From: Fusibacillus kribbianus
GTDB taxonomy: Bacteria; Bacillota; Clostridia; Lachnospirales; Lachnospiraceae
Length of the DNA stretch: 44,560 nt
Reading direction: 5' to 3'
Assembly: GCF_030053595.1 (NCBI RefSeq)
Contig: NZ_JASGBQ010000024.1
Span: 1-44,560 of the forward strand
Part shown: one piece after another, positions 37,890-44,560 of the stretch
Numbering within the stretch: position 1 is the first letter of the stretch
Layout of the letters: every line of letters starts with the position of its first letter
Program-made: the position numbers and the translations under genes
Notes under the pieces: generated by a model
Told to the model about the DNA's origin: nothing
The model's database searches: none
The model's input: the letters and a program-made list of their open reading frames with translations, nothing else

Positions 37890-39092
37890 ATGGGAAACGG
37901 AATTTTAACATTGAAAAAGGGAGAGGGCCGTTCGCTGAAGGCGGGAGGCCCCTGGATCTACGATAATGAGGTGGCAAGTATTGTCGGAACCTTTGAGGAC
38001 GGAGATATCGTGGAGGTTCACGATTTTGACGGTTATCCCCTCGGAAGGGGCTTTATTAACAGAAAATCGAAGCTGATCGTCCGTATGATGACAAGAAACA
38101 AGGATGCTCAGGTGGATGAAGCGTTTATTCGTATGCGGGTGAAAAATGCCTGGGAATACCGGAAGAAGGTTGTGGATACCGGAAGCTGTCGTGTGATTTT
38201 CGGAGAGGCGGATTTTCTGCCCGGAATCGTGGTGGACAAGTTTTCCGATGTGCTGGTGGTACAGTCCCTTGCCCTTGGAATCGACCGGTTTAAAGGACTG
38301 ATCATTGAGGAACTGAAGGCCCTCATGGCAGAGGACGGCATTCGGATCCGCGGCGTCTATGAAAGAAGTGACGCAAAAGTCCGTGAGCAGGAAGGAATGG
38401 AGCGGACGAAGGGCTTTATCGGCGATCCCTTTGACACCAAGGTGGAGATCGAGGAGAACGGGGTCCACTATATGGTTGATGTGAAAGAGGGACAGAAAAC
38501 CGGATTTTTCCTGGATCAGAAATACAATCGGAAAGCAATCTGGAAGCTGTGTTCCGGCGCACGGGTGCTGGACTGCTTTACCCATACCGGCTCCTTTGCC
38601 TTAAATGCGGGACTGGCCGGGGCGGCCCATGTGACGGGGGTGGACGCTTCTGAGCTGGGAGTGGCCCAGGCACGGGAGAATGCGGCGCTGAATCATCTGG
38701 AGGACAGGGTGGATTTTGTTTGCGCCGACGTGTTTGAACTCTTGCCGGAGCTGGAGAGAAAGGGAGAGAAGTTTGATGTGGTGATCCTGGATCCGCCGGC
38801 CTTCACCAAATCCAGAAACTCCATCAAAAATGCAGTGAAGGGTTATCGGGAGATCAATCTGCGGGCCATGAAGCTCATTAAGGACGGAGGCTATCTGGCA
38901 ACCTGCTCCTGCTCCCATTTTATGGATTATGAACTGTTCACCCAGACCATCGGTCAGGCGGCGCGCAATGTTCACAAACGGCTCCGTCAGGTGGAATACA
39001 GGACCCAGGCTCCGGACCATCCGATCCTCTGGGCAGCAGAGGACTCTTATTATTTAAAATTTTATATCTTCCAGGTGTGCGATGAAAAATAA
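37890..39092 (+). CDS. rlmI: 23S rRNA m5C methyltransferase, RlmI family
   Basis: 400 residues. N-terminal PUA RNA-binding domain (~1-75; SLKAGGPWIYDNEV), a middle domain (RSDAKVREQEGM), and a class I SAM domain with LDCFTHTGSFALNA, VILDPPAFTKS and TCSCSHFM. E. coli RlmI modifies C1962. GGGAGG precedes ATG 37890; the 3' end overlaps the next gene by 11 nt. Confidence 0.9.
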   Translation: MGNGILTLKKGEGRSLKAGGPWIYDNEVASIVGTFEDGDIVEVHDFDGYPLGRGFINRKSKLIVRMMTRNKDAQVDEAFIRMRVKNAWEYRKKVVDTGSCRVIFGEADFLPGIVVDKFSDVLVVQSLALGIDRFKGLIIEELKALMAEDGIRIRGVYERSDAKVREQEGMERTKGFIGDPFDTKVEIEENGVHYMVDVKEGQKTGFFLDQKYNRKAIWKLCSGARVLDCFTHTGSFALNAGLAGAAHVTGVDASELGVAQARENAALNHLEDRVDFVCADVFELLPELERKGEKFDVVILDPPAFTKSRNSIKNAVKGYREINLRAMKLIKDGGYLATCSCSHFMDYELFTQTIGQAARNVHKRLRQVEYRTQAPDHPILWAAEDSYYLKFYIFQVCDEK

Positions 39093-40473
39093 AGACGAGA
39101 AAAAGTTTGCGGCGGAGCGGGGCGGAGGCCGGAAAGGCGGGAGACAGAACCCGACGGGGAAAACAGAGCTGAGACAAAAAACGGGAAAGGAAGTCCGACA
39201 AGAGCGCTCTGCAGCGGTTCCCGGGACAACGCTGTGCCCGGTCTCCAAAAAGTGCGGAGGCTGTGACTATCAGGGCCTTTCCTACGAAGAGCAGTTAAAG
39301 AAAAAACAGAAGCTTGTCAATCAGCTTCTGAAAGACCTGTGCCCGGTGCGCCCGATTATAGGTATGGAGAACCCTTATCATTACAGAAACAAGGTTCATG
39401 CGGTTTTTGACAGACGCCGGGACGGCGCCATTATTTCCGGGGTCTATGAAAAGAACAGCCACCGGGTCGTGTCGGTTGATAGCTGCATGATTGAGGACGA
39501 AATTTCCGATGCCATTATCCGTGATATCCGCGGCCTTTTGAAGTCCTTTAAGATCCGGATTTTTGATGAGGACAGTGGCTATGGCCTTCTCCGCCATGTT
39601 CTGATCCGCCGGGGTTTTGCCTCCGGCCAGGTGTTGGTGGTACTGGTGACTGCATCACCGGTCTTTCCGTCCAAAAACAATTTTGTGAAGGCTCTCCGTC
39701 AGCTTCATCCGGAGATCACCTCGGTTGTGCTGAATGTCAATGACAGGAGGACAAGCATGGTGCTGGGCGACCGGGAGATCGTCCTCTATGGAAAAGGGTA
39801 TATTGAAGATACTCTTTGCGGCAAGATCTTCCGCATTTCTCCGAAATCCTTTTATCAGGTGAATCCTGTTCAGACGGAGCGCCTTTATGGGAAGGCCATG
39901 GAACTGGCGAAGCTTCGCGGGACAGAGAGGGTCATCGATGCCTACTGCGGGATCGGAACGATCGGCCTGACCGCCAGAGACAAAGCCGGAGAGGTCATTG
40001 GCGTGGAGCTGAATCCCGATGCCGTCCGTGATGCCGTTGCCAACGCCAAACGGAACGGAGTCAAAAACATCCGCTTTTATCAGAACGATGCCGGAAAATT
40101 CATGGTGGAGATGGCAGAGCAGGGCGGGCATGCCGACGTGGTGTTTATGGATCCGCCCCGGGCGGGAAGCGACGAGGCCTTCCTTTCCTCTGTGGTGAAG
40201 CTGGCACCGGAAAAGATCGTCTACATTTCCTGCAATCCGGAGACTCTGGCCAGGGACCTTAAGTATCTGGTGAAGCGGGGATATCGGGCCGAGGAGGCGT
40301 GGCCGGTAGATATGTTTGCATGGACTAGTCATGTGGAGACTGTTGTTCTCTTGTCCCAACGGAAAGCGGACGATTATGTTGAGGTGGAGTTAGAATTGGA
40401 TGAGCTTGATGTGACGAGTGCGGAGAGTAAGGCGACTTATAAGGAGATTAAGGATTATGTCTTAAAAGAGTGA
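39082..40473 (+). CDS. rlmD: Second RlmD-family 23S rRNA (uracil-C5)-methyltransferase, 3' end cut by IS
   Basis: 463 residues. Basic N-terminal lead instead of a TRAM domain, cluster cysteines LCPVSKKCGGCDYQ, the SAM domain (AYCGIGTIGL, FMDPPRAGSDE) and the catalytic ISCNPETLARD. The normal enzyme ends near HVETVVLLS (about residue 427); here about 35 more residues follow (ADDYVEVELELDELD, then YKEIKDYVLKE). The tail resembles one seen on homologues in which an integrative element has entered the gene's 3' end. It stops at TGA 40471-40473, which is the first trinucleotide of the IS3 element, so the tail is itself truncated. The catalytic part is intact. Confidence 0.9.
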   Translation: MKNKDEKKFAAERGGGRKGGRQNPTGKTELRQKTGKEVRQERSAAVPGTTLCPVSKKCGGCDYQGLSYEEQLKKKQKLVNQLLKDLCPVRPIIGMENPYHYRNKVHAVFDRRRDGAIISGVYEKNSHRVVSVDSCMIEDEISDAIIRDIRGLLKSFKIRIFDEDSGYGLLRHVLIRRGFASGQVLVVLVTASPVFPSKNNFVKALRQLHPEITSVVLNVNDRRTSMVLGDREIVLYGKGYIEDTLCGKIFRISPKSFYQVNPVQTERLYGKAMELAKLRGTERVIDAYCGIGTIGLTARDKAGEVIGVELNPDAVRDAVANAKRNGVKNIRFYQNDAGKFMVEMAEQGGHADVVFMDPPRAGSDEAFLSSVVKLAPEKIVYISCNPETLARDLKYLVKRGYRAEEAWPVDMFAWTSHVETVVLLSQRKADDYVEVELELDELDVTSAESKATYKEIKDYVLKE

Positions 40474-40547
40474 TGTTGTATAAATAAAGTTGACACCTTA
40501 TTCTCAAAGAATTCATGTATAATATAGAGAATAAGGAGGAACTCTCA

Positions 40548-40889
40548 ATGTCGCGTACCCAACGTAAATACGACCACGAATATAAGGTCCAGGCTGTCAA
40601 ACTTGCCAGAGAAATCGGCGGTGCTAAGACAGCCAAAGAATTAGGTATTCCAGAAGGAACCATCCATACATGGCTAAAAGCAGTTAGAGCCGGCACATTG
40701 GATATTGGCAACGGTGCACATACTCCAGAAAGTGCAATGAGCCTCGCTGAGGAACTTGCTATGCTCCGCAAACGCGTCAAGGATCAGGATAAAGAAATCC
40801 GGCGTCTCAAAGAGGAAAATGAATTTCTCGAGGAAGCAAGTGCTTTTTTCGCAGCCAGCCGTCGGAAGTCGGCAAAAACCAAAGAATGA
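40548..40889 (+). CDS. IS3-family transposase OrfA
   Basis: 113 residues: helix-turn-helix DNA-binding domain (KYDHEYKVQAVKLARE, ELGIPEGTIHTWLK) and a C-terminal leucine-zipper-like coiled coil (LAEELAMLRKRVKDQDKEI). AAGGAGG precedes ATG 40548; the in-frame ATG 40515 has none. Its stop overlaps orfB by ATGA. Confidence 0.93.
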   Translation: MSRTQRKYDHEYKVQAVKLAREIGGAKTAKELGIPEGTIHTWLKAVRAGTLDIGNGAHTPESAMSLAEELAMLRKRVKDQDKEIRRLKEENEFLEEASAFFAASRRKSAKTKE

Positions 40890-41794
40890 CGTTCATTGCC
40901 ATAAAAACAGAAGACGGCGCGATTAAGGGAAAACTCTCATTCTATTGCCGGATGCTTGGTGTCAGCCGCCAGGGGTTCTACAAATATCTTGCTAATAAAG
41001 ACCGGCCCTGGAAATATCAGGACCTCGCTGATGCTATAAGAGCAATCCATACGGAGGATGAATACAATGATACCTATGGGCGTATTCGCATGTATCAGGC
41101 ACTTCTCCTTAAGAAACCGGAAGGACTCAAAATTCCTAGTGAGCGAACCGTCTACAGGGTCATGGATGAAATAGGTCTTAGTCATCGACCAAAGCGTAAG
41201 CCGAATGGTATTACCAAAGCTGATCGGGAAGCTCGTAAGTCAGATGATCTTCTGAAGCGAGATTTCAAATCCGATAAGCCACTTGAAAAATGTGTAACTG
41301 ACATCACAGAAATCAAGGCTAAAGATGGAAAACTATATGTTTCAGCTATCTTTGACTGCTTTGATTCCAGTGTCCTTGGCCTGGCAATGGAAACCAACAT
41401 GAAAGCAACTTTGTGTGAGCATACCCTGGATAATGCCTATCTGGCATACCCTGATCTGCGAGGGGCTATTGTACACTCTGACAGAGGAACACAATATACC
41501 AGTGAAGCCTATCGTAAGGCTCTAGCAAAATACGGCATTATTCAAAGCATGAACAGTGCTGGTGGCAGGTGTCACGATAATGCCCGATGCGAAAGCATGT
41601 GGGCCAGAATGAAAAGTGAGCTTCTCTATGACCGCTACAATACGGAAACTGTGACCACAGAGGAACTGAAGGTTCTCATTTGGAGATATTTCATCAGTTA
41701 CTGGAATAACAGGAGGATCTGCTCTGCTAACGGTGGGCTTCCTCCGAGCATCAAGCGCCAGAGATACTATCAATCTTTGGACCTGGCTGCATAG
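40886..41794 (+). CDS. IS3-family transposase OrfB (DDE integrase)
   Basis: 302 residues, retroviral-integrase-like. HTH_21 region (~45-100), then the rve core with catalytic residues in VTDITEIK (D), HSDRGTQYTS (D) and DNARCESMWARMKSE (E). The frame is intact and starts in the ATGA overlap with orfA, so it may be made by reinitiation rather than the fusion frameshift common in the family. The element therefore looks capable of transposition. Confidence 0.95.
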   Translation: MTFIAIKTEDGAIKGKLSFYCRMLGVSRQGFYKYLANKDRPWKYQDLADAIRAIHTEDEYNDTYGRIRMYQALLLKKPEGLKIPSERTVYRVMDEIGLSHRPKRKPNGITKADREARKSDDLLKRDFKSDKPLEKCVTDITEIKAKDGKLYVSAIFDCFDSSVLGLAMETNMKATLCEHTLDNAYLAYPDLRGAIVHSDRGTQYTSEAYRKALAKYGIIQSMNSAGGRCHDNARCESMWARMKSELLYDRYNTETVTTEELKVLIWRYFISYWNNRRICSANGGLPPSIKRQRYYQSLDLAA

Positions 41795-41842
41795 TCAGTG
41801 ATATCTTTGAGACAAATGTGTCAACCAATATTGACAATATCA

Positions 41843-42184
41843 AAAAGAAATCCAAGATGTAATAACATTTGGTGTTGGTTTGAACATGAAACTGGTAAAC
41901 AACTAGCAAAATTATCATGTGAATTTGATTACAAAAAAGGTGAGCCTGTATTTCGTAAATGGTATTTTTATGATTCAGCATTAGAATCTTTTAAAAAAAG
42001 AAATCCGCATATTAATATTAATTCTCTTCCATCTGATTATTTTGATTGTATGATAAGAGCATCATATAGTGACACTGAAATTGGAGATAAAGGAATAATA
42101 ATAACTAAAGAAGAGTTTTATAAATATAAAGAAGAAGTAGAGAAACTAAGAGGAACAGTAGACGGGTCAGTGGCGTTATTATAG
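41843..42184 (+). pseudogene. 5'-truncated hypothetical gene next to the IS
   Basis: The frame is open from inside the IS end to TAA at 42182-42184 and has no good start codon after the IS boundary. About 113 codons lie outside the IS: CWFEHETGKQLAKLSCEFDY, then a charged region and KEEFYKYKEEVEKLRG near the end. Composition is AT-rich, unlike the core genes. I do not recognise the family. A hybrid beginning at GTG 41798 within the IS end could be expressed. Confidence 0.55.
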
Positions 42185-42261
42185 CAGAAAGAGGTGTTAA
42201 ATATGCAAGTAACAGAGTGGTAATATTAAATTTGTGGACTAAGACAACGGGAGGGACAAAA

Positions 42262-43446
42262 ATGGAGAAGAAGCAATGTATTGCATTTTATTCAGATAAG
42301 ATTGTTAAGATTGACATTACGCCATATATAAATCTGTTGCTAAAAATGTATGAAGAAACCGGAATAATAGTTGTCAATGATGCCTTAAAATATGGTGAAG
42401 GCATAATGTATAGTGTTTTAGAAACTTTGACGGATAGAGAGCAAAAAGTTATTAATTTGAGAGTTGGAATTAATAATTTAGAAGAAAAAACTGTTGAAGA
42501 AGTTGCGAGTATTTTAAGCTTAACTTGTGAACAAGTGTCGGAGGTTGAGGCTAAAGCATTTAGAAAATTACGGCATCCTTCACGTTCAAAAAGTCTGACT
42601 GGAAGAAATATGTATAAGATTCTTCTTGAAAAATACGATGACTTTTATTCATCAAGATTATCTGACCTATTGATTGAGGAAATAGTTTCACTTGTTGAAA
42701 ATAGACAGAATCGAAGCTTCTATATAGAAAAAATTATGAAGAGATATGGTGTTTCAATAACTACTAAAGAAGATATTAAAGAAAATATTGATTATGATTT
42801 AGATGAACTAGAATTATCTGTTAGGGCATATAATTGTTTGAAAAGAGCAGGAATTAATACTTTTTCTGAATTGGCGCATATGTCTGATGGCGAATTGAAA
42901 CACGTTAGAAATTTGGGACAGAGATGCTATGATGAAGTTAAACAGAAAATGAAAGAGGTTGCAGGTGTTTCAGAGGATGGATGTAATACAATTGTTTTTT
43001 CTTATAATGGTGATAAGACAGTATACAAATATTTTGACGTAGATACTCAGAAGATTGCAAAATCAATCTATGTTAATTTCGTCAATATGAGACCGGGTGC
43101 AAAAATCATTCTTAATGCGCCTTTATCTCCAGGCTTGCAAGACATTCTTCTTTTGAAAGGGTATTTGTATATCGAAGATGTCTATAGTGATTCGGAACAA
43201 TTGATTAAACAGTTACAGGCATTTGGTTTTGAAGATTTTGCACAAGAAATATGTATTTTTAAAGAAATGCAGGAAAAACCAAATGAGGATGAAAGGGTTT
43301 ATATTTGCCCGATGGATGATGAGGTGCTGGAATTTATACAAAATAAAGAATGTTCTTCTGCAGGTGACTTTATTGAAAAGGCAGAAAGCGTAGAAAATGA
43401 AAAAATAGTTGATTTGGCCAAAAGGTTATTGGATGCATCGATTTAA
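42262..43446 (+). CDS. Sigma-70 region 4 / RNA polymerase alpha-CTD fusion protein
   Basis: 394 residues, AT-rich. Residues ~54-112 match region 4 of primary sigma factors (LTDREQKVINLRVG, VEEVASILSLTCEQVSEVEA, then KAFRKLRHPSRSK almost as in RpoD). Residues ~178-234 match the alpha subunit C-terminal domain (LELSVRAYNCLKRAGINT, VRNLGQRCYDEVK) with Arg188 and Asn191 at the positions of E. coli R265 and N268. The last ~155 residues are unrecognised. In the recognition helix the arginines that read the -35 box in RpoD (R584, R588) are Cys89 and Ser93. It probably binds DNA and/or RNA polymerase as a regulator of the island. GGGAGG precedes ATG 42262. Confidence 0.8.
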   Translation: MEKKQCIAFYSDKIVKIDITPYINLLLKMYEETGIIVVNDALKYGEGIMYSVLETLTDREQKVINLRVGINNLEEKTVEEVASILSLTCEQVSEVEAKAFRKLRHPSRSKSLTGRNMYKILLEKYDDFYSSRLSDLLIEEIVSLVENRQNRSFYIEKIMKRYGVSITTKEDIKENIDYDLDELELSVRAYNCLKRAGINTFSELAHMSDGELKHVRNLGQRCYDEVKQKMKEVAGVSEDGCNTIVFSYNGDKTVYKYFDVDTQKIAKSIYVNFVNMRPGAKIILNAPLSPGLQDILLLKGYLYIEDVYSDSEQLIKQLQAFGFEDFAQEICIFKEMQEKPNEDERVYICPMDDEVLEFIQNKECSSAGDFIEKAESVENEKIVDLAKRLLDASI

Positions 43447-43749
43447 GAATATTATTAAACGTATTATGAAGAGTAAAGTAACAACATAGAAAAGGCAGAG
43501 GATGAAATAATTCAAAGAAAAGGTAATATACGAGTCCGAAAGTTTAGTCTAATTAAGGAAATGGATTTCTAAGAGTTCCAAAATGCTAGTATTTATGCAC
43601 GTTTGAGGGGTGGGTTCAAATGAACCCACCTTTTCCTATTGAAAGGGTTCATCGTTATTTTGTGAGACCGTTTCAAAGTGGACCTGTTGACAAACGATAG
43701 TGTCAATAGTTTTTCGCAAATTTAATTTCTGCCGTTCAGCAGATGGCAG
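43447..43749. other. Non-coding AT-rich gap containing a terminator and an IS end
   Basis: No convincing gene. It holds the terminator at 43609-43634 and, toward the transposase, TTGACA-N8-TGTCAA (43687-43692 and 43701-43706), probably within the terminal region of the IS256-family element. The exact IS boundary cannot be set because its other end is outside the window. Confidence 0.5.
43609..43634 (+). terminator. Terminator downstream of the sigma4/alpha-CTD gene
   Basis: Perfect 9-bp stem GGTGGGTTC (43609-43617) / GAACCCACC (43622-43630), loop AAAT, then TTTT. Confidence 0.88.
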
Positions 43750-44560
43750 TTAACCGGCTATGATATCAGACAGCAGGTCATCCTCTGGTTTGGAAAGGTG
43801 ATCCATATTCATGTAACGTCTGGTTCCCCATTGGGTTCCGGCTACATGGCGCAGTCTGGCACATACGAGCATCAGAGCACTTTGGCCGTCAGGAAAAGCG
43901 CCGATTGCTTTGGTTCGGCGTTTGATCTCTCGATTCAGCCGTTCAATGGTATTATTGGTCCGGATTCTGGTCCAGTGCTGTGTTGGAAAGTCCATGTAGG
44001 TTAGAGTTTCTTCAATGCCATCCTGTAGCTTTTTGGCAGCAGAACTAAGCTTCATTTCCTTCAGTTTTTCAGCAACCTGTCGTGCCTTCTCACGTGCTGC
44101 TTCCTTGCTCTCCTGGGCATGAATGGCCTTTAACATCATGGCTACAGCCTTCATCTTATTACGTGGAGTAACAGAGAAAATGTTCCGGTAAAAATGGACA
44201 GTACAGCGTTGATAATGGGCATCCGGAAATACTTCTGGTATGGTTTCAAGCATTCCGAGATTTTTATCTCCGATGATCAGGCGGACTACAGTTAAGCCTC
44301 GCTCTTTCAGCCATACAAAGAAGGATCGCCAGCTCTCCTTGTCTTCTTTCATCCCTTCAGCTGCACCGATGATTTCACGGCAGCCATCGTTGCTGACTCC
44401 AATGGCAACAAGGATAGAAACATTTTGGATTTCACCACCCCAACTGCGTTTCAGATAGACGCCATCCACATAGACATACGGATAGCTGCCGACCAATGGG
44501 CGTGTACGCCAAGTTTCGATATGCTCATATGCCTTTTTATTGAGGTTGCTGATAGTGCCT
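43750..44560 (-). CDS. IS256-family (mutator) transposase, 5' part beyond window
   Basis: At least 269 residues; the frame is open to the window edge, so the N-terminus is missing. DDE residues are visible: Asp in VYVDGVYLK, Asp in LIIGDKNLGML, and Glu in RTNNTIERLNREIKRRT, which is the IS256 signature. QRCTVHFYRNI (the conserved C/D-x2-H region) is present. No stop or frameshift is seen in the visible part, so it may be functional. Confidence 0.93.
   Translation of the reverse strand, partial: GTISNLNKKAYEHIETWRTRPLVGSYPYVYVDGVYLKRSWGGEIQNVSILVAIGVSNDGCREIIGAAEGMKEDKESWRSFFVWLKERGLTVVRLIIGDKNLGMLETIPEVFPDAHYQRCTVHFYRNIFSVTPRNKMKAVAMMLKAIHAQESKEAAREKARQVAEKLKEMKLSSAAKKLQDGIEETLTYMDFPTQHWTRIRTNNTIERLNREIKRRTKAIGAFPDGQSALMLVCARLRHVAGTQWGTRRYMNMDHLSKPEDDLLSDIIAG

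Larger units (their letters stand above)
40471..41842 (+). mobile_element. Complete IS3-family insertion sequence
   Basis: About 1372 bp with imperfect terminal inverted repeats of roughly 40 bp. The left end TGATGTTGT matches the complement of the right end, and the arms share GTTGACAC and CTCAAAGA with a 1-nt offset. It carries intact orfA and orfB. A clean target duplication is not visible; AAAAGA occurs at 40464-40469 and 41843-41848, which would fit if the left end were one base earlier. The right flank is AT-rich and unlike the left flank. Confidence 0.85.

Noticed and set aside
40860-40895. Programmed -1 frameshift joining IS3 orfA and orfB
   Set aside because: The A-run is CAAAAAC, not a strong A6 slippery heptamer, and the ATGA overlap already gives orfB its own start; kept only as a possibility.

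Overview
The window looks like a chromosomal segment of an anaerobic, low-to-mid GC Firmicute of class Clostridia, most likely a gut Lachnospiraceae. Supporting signs are an anaerobic ribonucleotide reductase activase, a CwlD-like amidase, Bacillus/Clostridium-type MutS2 and YhaM, strong TTGACA/TATAAT promoters, many extended -10 boxes and AGGAGG ribosome binding sites, a CIRCE-like operator, and an F-type ATP synthase with a sodium-type c subunit. No tRNA, rRNA or CRISPR array is visible. The assignment is inference from gene content; no database was searched.

Layout. (1) 1-2221 is a decayed two-component locus: a response regulator that lost most of its receiver by an in-frame deletion, a histidine kinase with two in-frame nonsense codons, and the last codons of a third gene. 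(2) 2251-3627 holds nrdG with its own promoter and terminator, and a peptidoglycan amidase. (3) 3694-13390 is one long co-directional run: sua5, a YwlE-like phosphatase homologue lacking its catalytic arginine, rpiB, dCMP deaminase, two small ATP synthase accessory proteins and the complete atpBEFHAGDC operon. (4) 13486-19572 holds two aldo/keto reductases, a ketopantoate reductase-like gene divergent from nth (endonuclease III), a cysteine desulfidase-like gene, and divergent from it a CTC-type ribosomal protein L25 gene under a promoter with a CIRCE-like element. (5) 19816-26332 holds a B12-binding radical SAM protein with an overlapping 35-residue membrane peptide, a secreted VanW-domain protein, a lone AIR-synthase C-terminal domain, and a coupled Lrp-aminotransferase-trmL group. 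(6) 26423-31018 on the minus strand is mutS2 followed by an intact OmpR-type two-component system. (7) 31224-40473 holds an HtrA-like protein without catalytic residues, a YhaM-type nuclease, two RlmD-type and one RlmI-type rRNA methyltransferase, a radical SAM protein, and between them a second patch of decayed signalling genes (a broken GGDEF protein and a receiver fragment fused to a sugar isomerase/epimerase). (8) 40471-44560 is an accessory region: an intact IS3-family element whose first three bases supply the stop codon of the second rlmD, an AT-rich segment with a truncated gene and a protein joining sigma-70 region 4 to an RNA polymerase alpha C-terminal domain, and the edge of an IS256-family element.

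The core genes serve translation fidelity (tRNA t6A and Cm34/Um34, rRNA methylation, MutS2), energy (ATP synthase), repair and envelope. The most unusual items are the sigma4-alphaCTD protein in the IS-bounded island, the HtrA-like pseudoprotease, the arginine-less YwlE homologue, the CIRCE-like site at L25, and the repeated loss of signal-transduction genes by in-frame deletions and C-to-T nonsense changes.
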